A stretch of 64,000 nucleotides of DNA from Allantophomopsis cytisporea (taxonomy: Eukaryota; Ascomycota; Leotiomycetes; Phacidiales; Phacidiaceae), in the NCBI GenBank assembly GCA_024752435.1, contig CP103022.1, forward strand, positions 372,001 through 436,000. Direction: 5' to 3'. The position numbers and the translations under genes were made by a program. The first letter of the stretch is position 1; each line of letters begins with the position of its first letter. This document shows positions 57,972 to 64,000 of this stretch, piece after piece. The notes beneath the pieces were generated by a model that saw only the letters and a program-made list of their open reading frames with translations, was not told where the DNA came from and did no database searches.

Positions 57972-59526
57972 GATTGAATATCTGAAGTGGGCGCGTTGTG
58001 GTACTGGATTCTCACCGAAACTGTGTCGTCGTCTCGTCGTCGATCAGACTGGACAAACAGGATTTCGAAGTTCTGCCACTTTCAAGGTCGGCACATGGAG
58101 ATGATGTGATGTTGCTGGGTTTGTCTTTTATTTTTATTTTCTGCCCTTGCGCTGGTGCCCAGTCGGAATTAAGGTGTGTGGATTCCAGGAAAGTGCATGT
58201 ACCATATGGGTCCATCAATTCATGTCTCTCCCTGTCGTGTTTGTCTTTGTTTTCCAATTGATGTATGCTCATTGACATGTCAAAGCTCATGTTCATGTTT
58301 CGTTCATATCATATCATATCAAGTGCATTGAAAGCCCACTTTGCTAATCGGTCCTCAACTTTGCTCCAGGATGCTTCAAGTGCTTCTCATTGCGTATGGG
58401 TTTCGGTCCCATTGATCTGTCGTTGGGTCCTTGGAGGTTCACAATGACGAATAGCGGAAAAATAAATTCGGGTCTGCTGCATGTCGAACCCCACGACCCT
58501 TTGGAGCACAGGCGATGATGGGGGAGAGCGGGCTACATCTGGCGAACGCACTGCCGATCGAGGTTCACGCAGCATCACATCCACGATATACCCCCGTATC
58601 CAGCCTCATCAAAGTCGAAGCGTGGCATACCGGCAAGGAAGACATTTGTTGTCGAGGCAGGGCATCGTTGCTGTAGTTCTTGAGTGATTGGCAGAAATGT
58701 TGTCACTGATCAATTGATATGGCCGAGTCTAAGATAGAGTTAGTTGGACCTGCAGTATCTACAGGACCTCCTGTTTGTCTAAAATTAGGTAGAAAGGCAG
58801 AGGATCGGGTTGAGTTCGAGCACGCACATGTCATGTCATCTTGAAGGGAAGAGAATCGAGAATCAAATCAAAGATAAATGTCATCAAATGAAACGGTCTT
58901 GATGAATGCCTATCCAGGTCAGGTTAAGTGAGGTCAGGTACTTTTCAAGGTCCGGGAGTTGAACGGATTGAATCGTGCAGTAAGAATGAATTGAAGCATA
59001 TCGTAGGTACCGTATATACAGTACGTACATCTTCTATTATCGTGGAGGACTTCATACAGGACAGTAGGTAAATTGAATCATTCATATATAGGTACTCTGT
59101 CTTCAATCCTCACCAATCAAGATTCTGCAGGACATATAGTGATACATACAAAACAAATCATTGGAGATGCTCATGCTTCTCTCCTCTCTCCTCTCTCCTC
59201 ATGATGCTCTCATTCCGACGCGAGCTCAAGAATCTTTGACTGGACTCTACTCACACACCAAGTGTCATGGAGTGCTCCATTATCACAAGCATCTCAATCA
59301 CATACACGACACTCCACTACCTTAGACTGCGTACGGGTCATGATTTAGGTTCTTCAGGCTTCTTTCAACGGGCGGACAGGACGGCGAAGTCGCGTTCGCG
59401 ACGTCAGCCTGTGGGTCTCTCAGCCCGGGGGGGAGGGGCCTCCAAGATGGTAGTGGATGTTTGAGTCGCGCAATGCTCAACCTCAGCACGTAGCTCAGAT
59501 GCATTCGTATGTACATCACATACACA

Positions 59527-59550
59527 TGCGTGCGTGCGTGCGTGCGTGCG
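59527..59550. repeat. TGCG tetramer microsatellite
   Basis: Six TGCG units in a row with alternating purine-pyrimidine character, a pattern able to adopt Z-DNA. Confidence 0.85.
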
Positions 59551-60287
59551 CGACGAAAATGCTGGAGGGAATTCATTTGCAAGAGAACAGAAAGTTGGAT
59601 TGAAGGAATCGGAAGTGATCTGAACTTGGATACATCGTAATCATGAGGTTTGTGGGCAGGAGAATGGAAATGGGACTATTACCTTGACTGTATGTAGGAT
59701 TGTGCCGGGGGAACATGCCATAATTGATTGATCATCTCACTCAATACTATGATCAGTGCACGCAGCAGTCCTGGATCCTGGACCACACGACCGCATAGAT
59801 TTATCATCGCATCGAGAGCTCTACTGTGTACATACATAGTAAATATGAATGAATGGCCGACAGACACGCACACACACAACTCGACGGGAAGTCCGGAGAA
59901 TAAATCAATCGTATTCACAATACAATACAATAAATGACCATTTCTCAGCCAATGAATATTCACGAGGATGAATATGGACCCTTCAATTACCGTATGAAGT
60001 AACCATATGCAGATAGTCTTTCATAAAATGGCCGACTCTTCCGTACAAGCGGGCAAATGTCCTTCGGGTTACCCGGCCGTTTTCTATGTCTCAATGATAT
60101 TTTTGGGTAGGCTCTTTCTTCTACTATGATTTAGGTATTTTAGAGTCAACACACCGCACGACGGGAAATAAGGATAGGATAAGCTCATACATGCTTGGAA
60201 AAGTAAGCCGACAAGCAGAGCAAAGCGCACAGACTAGGCAGAGTACCTGACATAGAGTTGAGAGTGAGAGTTGAGAGTGAGAGCGAG

Positions 60288-60319
60288 GTAAGAGTAAGAG
60301 TAAGAGTAAGAGTAAGAGA
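60288..60319. repeat. GTAAGA hexamer repeat
   Basis: Four to five GTAAGA units following GTTGAGA/GTGAGA variants from 60257. Confidence 0.8.
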
Positions 60320-60527
60320 GAGTAGATATCTAACTAACATCCGCAAAAAATCAGCAAATGACGTCGAATTATCATCCCGCACACACACCACGCAACACTC
60401 ACTGCACGCTACACTCGACACTCTACACAACCACGCAACTCATCCACTCACGGATAATACACAGCACTTCCACATACATGCCACCAATAATCTCTACACT
60501 CTAAACACTCTAAACACACCCCACCAT

Positions 60528-60546
60528 AGAGAGAGAGAGAGAGAGA
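60528..60546. repeat. GA dinucleotide tract
   Basis: About nine GA units. Homopurine tract in the PAL1 upstream region. Confidence 0.85.
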
Positions 60547-60770
60547 CACCTTAGAATATACAAATAAGAGTGAAGCGCCTCGCTGCGCATACGAATCTGA
60601 ATCCTAGACTCCATATCCACTTTTCCACCGAATCCATCCAACTCTCTCTGCCTAACCCCCCGGTCTCTTGATCCCAGTGACTTCATATCGAGGATCTGCA
60701 GGGTCGTATTGCGAGGAAGAGAACCGAGAGAAGGCATATACGGCACTACATTGCACTACACTACATTTGC

Positions 60771-60792
60771 ACTACACTACACTACACTACAC
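60771..60792. repeat. ACTAC pentamer repeat
   Basis: Four ACTAC units with imperfect flanking copies from 60744. Confidence 0.8.
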
Positions 60793-61011
60793 ACTCACTT
60801 CCCGAATATATATCATCCTCTCCACTTCCCTTCCCTCTTGGACAATTCCTTTGGACTTTCAATCATATACCCGTTCAACAAGAACAAGAACCGCCTTGAC
60901 ACAGTCCTCCAATTGTCACCTGGTCGACCACATATACTCACGCATACACTCCAGGAAGATATACACGCAACAAAGAGACAAACAGAACCGAAGAAGCAAA
61001 TCAATTTTGCA

Positions 61012-62385
61012 ATGGAGTCCTCAACAGACAAAGAATGGGTAAGTGATGCAGTATTTTCATTGTCAGGCCTTCATACGTACACACCTACCGCATCATCACC
61101 ATCAGTTGTATGACAAGATGTGATGCAATGGGCCTACTCCTACTCTATCGATCCTTCACGCGACCAACTCACCACTTCATCTTATCTTCCCGCACATCCA
61201 AATTAACAAAATCAATCCAGGCGACCAAGTTCCTCATCAACCCTCTGCATGATCCCGAACCATCCGAAGATTGCGGTCCCGGTGCCCATTTCGGAAGTGT
61301 CAATGATCGCAAGGCACCTTCCACCGCAACTACCTCATCCTACCCTACTCCACCATCATCCGCTTCACCCAGCCGCTCCTCATTCCACTCCTCCAATCCC
61401 TTCTCCCCCGTTCACCGACAGGAAGCCTTCTCCGACTACGCTCCAGTATCTCCCCCAAGATATCGCAGAAGCATGGAAACCTCCGAGAAGACCACTCAGC
61501 CCACCCGCCGCCGCCGTGGCAGCTCCCTCACCGAGCGCTACCCAGGAGACGTGTCACACCGACCCCTCGACATCATCCGCAAGGAAACAAAGGCGGCCAA
61601 CCGTGCGCCACACCTCAAGAGACGTCACATGCCAGGTGCCGACACCATCGACACCCTTGACGACTCGAGCCGCATCGCCTGGCATCACGAGGGTCCATAC
61701 GATGCCACTCTCCTCGCGAGAAATACGAGCTACAAGACCTCGCCCGTCGAAGCGCTCAGAGATAGCAATGCCGAGGCGATCAAGGCGACGCCCAAGGAGA
61801 ATATCAGAGATGCCCTGGATAAGCACGTTCCGCTGCAAGGTACGGCCGTCATCCCACCCGGCATGCGGGGACTTGATGGCAGAGTCATGCAGTATGAGGA
61901 GGGTGCAGATCTCATGCGTGAGCCGGATGCGGAGGGGGGCGCTTATAGACGCTGGGAAGGAATTGTAAGCTCCCTGTGACGAAGTGAAGTGGGACTATGA
62001 AATGAGTGGTAAGCTAACGACACAGGAATACCACCCCGACGACCTCAAAGGCAAGGGCGAGCCATCCTTCACCATTGAGCGTGCCCTCAAGGGCCACCAG
62101 GATCAATCGCACAGTCACAAGCGCTACTCGCAGGCCAACTACGATGAGTATGAGCTACAGACCAACATGCTGCGTCCACCCACTGCCTCCAGACAGCGCA
62201 GCCACTCTGGCAACGATGTAGACCTCAAGGCTAGATCATCTGGCTCTGCTGGCGGACTCAACAGCTATGCAGAGTTTGAGAGCAGTATGCAGAGAAGCAA
62301 CACCACCGGGCGAAAGAGCGGTATGGACGGACTGAAGAGACGGTTCGGAAGCTTGAGATTGAAGAAGAAGACTGTTGATGTATAG
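61012..62385 (+). CDS. PAL1: Pal1 cell-morphology protein
   Basis: Three exons, join(61012..61038, 61221..61964, 62026..62385), 376 residues. The first exon is only nine codons (MESSTDKEW) and is joined to ATKFLINPLHDPEP across a 182-nt intron. The Pal1 family core is clear from about residue 105: RRGSSLTERYPGDVSHRPLD, IIRKETKAANRAPHLKRR, IAWHHEGPYDATLLARNTSY, VIPPGMRGLDGR, and YHPDDLKGKGEPSFTIERAL after intron 2 (61 nt). The N-terminal part is Ser/Pro-rich and the C-terminus is basic (RRFGSLRLKKKTVDV). Pal1 proteins localise to sites of polarised growth and endocytic patches and maintain cylindrical cell shape in fission yeast. The very short first exon is chosen because it alone supplies an ATG in frame with a good donor. 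Confidence 0.9.
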
Positions 62386-64000
62386 ATGCGCTTCGAACAT
62401 TCTTGCACACGAACCTTTCTTCTATTTCGCACAGAATATCTCTTTTTGTCTGCACACGACTTACGGTTTTCGGAATTAGGTGGCATTTTATTCTTGGGCG
62501 TTCAACCATCTTGTAAGATAGGAGATTGCGTAGCTGGCGCTTTTGCTGGCTTTTGCTGGGTGTATTAATAGGTCGGAATGGATGAAAGTTGAAAATATGA
62601 GAACTGTTTCTTTCTTGCCTTGTGATATTGGGAGACCATATAAACTTAATTCTTCTTCACTCATGACGAGAATTGATGATATTGGACATGATTGAAAGAG
62701 GATGAGATTTGTGTACTTACATGATAACACTTGTCAAATGCTTCGTGTTGCATGTCGGGATGATTGTTTAAGGGTTCGAGGAGTCGACCATGTGACATAT
62801 GGACAGAACATCGAGTACTAAGTTCAGATACATCGTGTTTGTTACCACGTTGAATCATGTCATGCTATATATGTTGTAACATGCCGATCTGAATAAAGGC
62901 TGAAAGTGTACGACCCCTTATTCCGCGCCGGATGGAAGCATCCTAGTCCGTCCATACACATTGGAGTATACGAACGAATTAAGCACCTTCGAAAAGAAGG
63001 GGTCGACTTCTTCCCATGCAGGCGACGGAGTGTGCAAACCACGAGCTTGTATTTCAGGGGTCAGGAGAGATGCCACGTTATTGGTGGTGTTATATGTTTT
63101 CGCTCACGCAGTGAGAAGTAAGATATGCGAGCGGCTGAAGACCTTCTCTGACTTGGTTTCTAGAAGGCTCTGTCGGTAGGGTTGGGCCTCTCGGGCTATG
63201 GCGGGCGGGAGGCGGGGGGAAGCGTTGTATAGCTGTGGAATGTTTGTGTGTATGTATGTGCTGTTATTTACTTTTCGCAGGAGAAAGGTTAATGGTGTAT
63301 GGATGGTAGGTATGAATGGGAAAGGGATAGGGATATGAGATCTGACATCTGTATGTACATAGTCTGGGAGCAGTATAGATCCCGTATAGCAAGAGGATAT
63401 TAATCACTCCACTGATCCTCTAGACTCTGGACTCTAGACTCTTATCTATTTGTTTGCATCCGAGTAAGCCCATGGAGAACTGGTGATGCGACTGGCTTAC
63501 TCGTTTGTTACATCCGAATCAATCGTTCGACTGTTCATCCGTAAGCAGATCCGGATGCGGGAATAATGGATGATGATTGATCGATCAGGCTGAGGCCACC
63601 TTTTGATTTATGAATTGCCCCTCATGCCCCTGTACTACTACTACTACTGATCGAATCGTGGCTTAATACCTACCTAGAATCGAATACGAAGCATAAATCA
63701 ACCTTACATTTCCCTCCTTCTTCTAATTGCTGACTCTTCGTTGTAGCTGCTTGTTGTTCTCTTTTTTATTATTATGACCTAGGACGACTTCGTACGACGT
63801 TACTCTTTATGAATAAGCATCATGTTCATCTTTGTTTTTTAATCCTATCCTTCTCACGCCTTCACTAACACTAGAGGACATCATCAAAGAGCTTGATCCT
63901 TTCCAGTGATCAATAAGAAAGTTACGAACCCACAATCTTTGCTACGATCCCACCTAGGCGGAGCTTTGTGTATCACAATTCCCCCCCGGTCACCTTGTCT
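62386..64000. other. Intergenic region to window end, no gene seen
   Basis: The first 200 bases are the PAL1 3' UTR. Beyond, only short frames without motifs were seen. A CTACTA triplet run lies near 63631-63649, and a long T/C-rich stretch at 63705-63780 may be the promoter of a gene beyond the window. Confidence 0.5.

Larger units (their letters stand above)
57972..61011. other. Long intergenic region between USB1 and PAL1
   Basis: About 3 kb without a supportable gene. It holds simple repeats at 59527 (TGCG), 60288 (GTAAGA), 60528 (GA) and 60771 (ACTAC). The stretch from 60750 to 61011 is C/A-rich and reads like a long PAL1 5' leader. Open frames at 60258-60554 and 60668-61113 arise from these repeats. 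Confidence 0.55.

Noticed and set aside
60258..60554. 98-codon Val/Arg-rich frame
   Set aside because: Created by the GTAAGA and GTGAGA repeats.
62860..63179. Overlapping short frames on both strands
   Set aside because: Mutually overlapping, no motifs, no splice continuity.

Overview
This window is nuclear DNA from a filamentous ascomycete (Pezizomycotina). Genes are split by short spliceosomal introns (mostly 45-100 nt, GTRNGT donors, CTRAC-like branch points, YAG acceptors). They lie on both strands without operons, and their products are typical of moulds: HET-C, an ACR3 arsenite pump, betaine-lipid synthase, Pal1, a Clr5-domain protein and an OTT_1508-type deaminase. A member of the Leotiomycetes (Botrytis/Sclerotinia relatives) would fit, but that is inference from protein resemblance, not proof.

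Layout. 1-6 kb: an HMG-box chromatin protein followed by 3 kb of non-coding DNA rich in short tandem repeats. 6-14 kb: HET-C, an ACR3 arsenite efflux transporter and a Psg1-like membrane protein. 14-18.3 kb: a decayed stretch holding a tRNA-like Pol III element, a protein-kinase relic and a secreted carboxylesterase broken by a frameshift. 20-22.6 kb: BTA1 betaine-lipid synthase. 23-27 kb: an ankyrin-type gene remnant and two divergently placed hemerythrin (HHE) paralogues, one of which has lost a metal ligand, with AT-rich spacers. 27.8-37.3 kb: a metallo-beta-lactamase-fold protein, a secreted PI-PLC, mitochondrial threonyl-tRNA synthetase, an unrecognised membrane/coiled-coil protein and a LITAF-domain protein in four tiny exons. 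39-45 kb: a cupin, an M61-like PDZ protein and an OTT_1508-type deaminase. 45-64 kb: mitochondrial D-lactate dehydrogenase, a Clr5-domain protein, the CPSF160 homologue CFT1, U6 snRNA processing enzyme USB1 and PAL1, the last three separated by long intergenic regions.

Core genes (MST1, DLD1, CFT1, USB1, BTA1, PAL1) alternate with accessory or decaying ones (kinase relic, esterase, HHE pair, ankyrin remnant, deaminase). The accessory genes concentrate at 14-27 kb and 42-45 kb. Gene models were built by hand from splice signals and frame continuity. For every multi-exon model the summed exon lengths are a multiple of three; I treated that as the main check. No convincing complete tRNA, rRNA, CRISPR array or intact transposon was seen.
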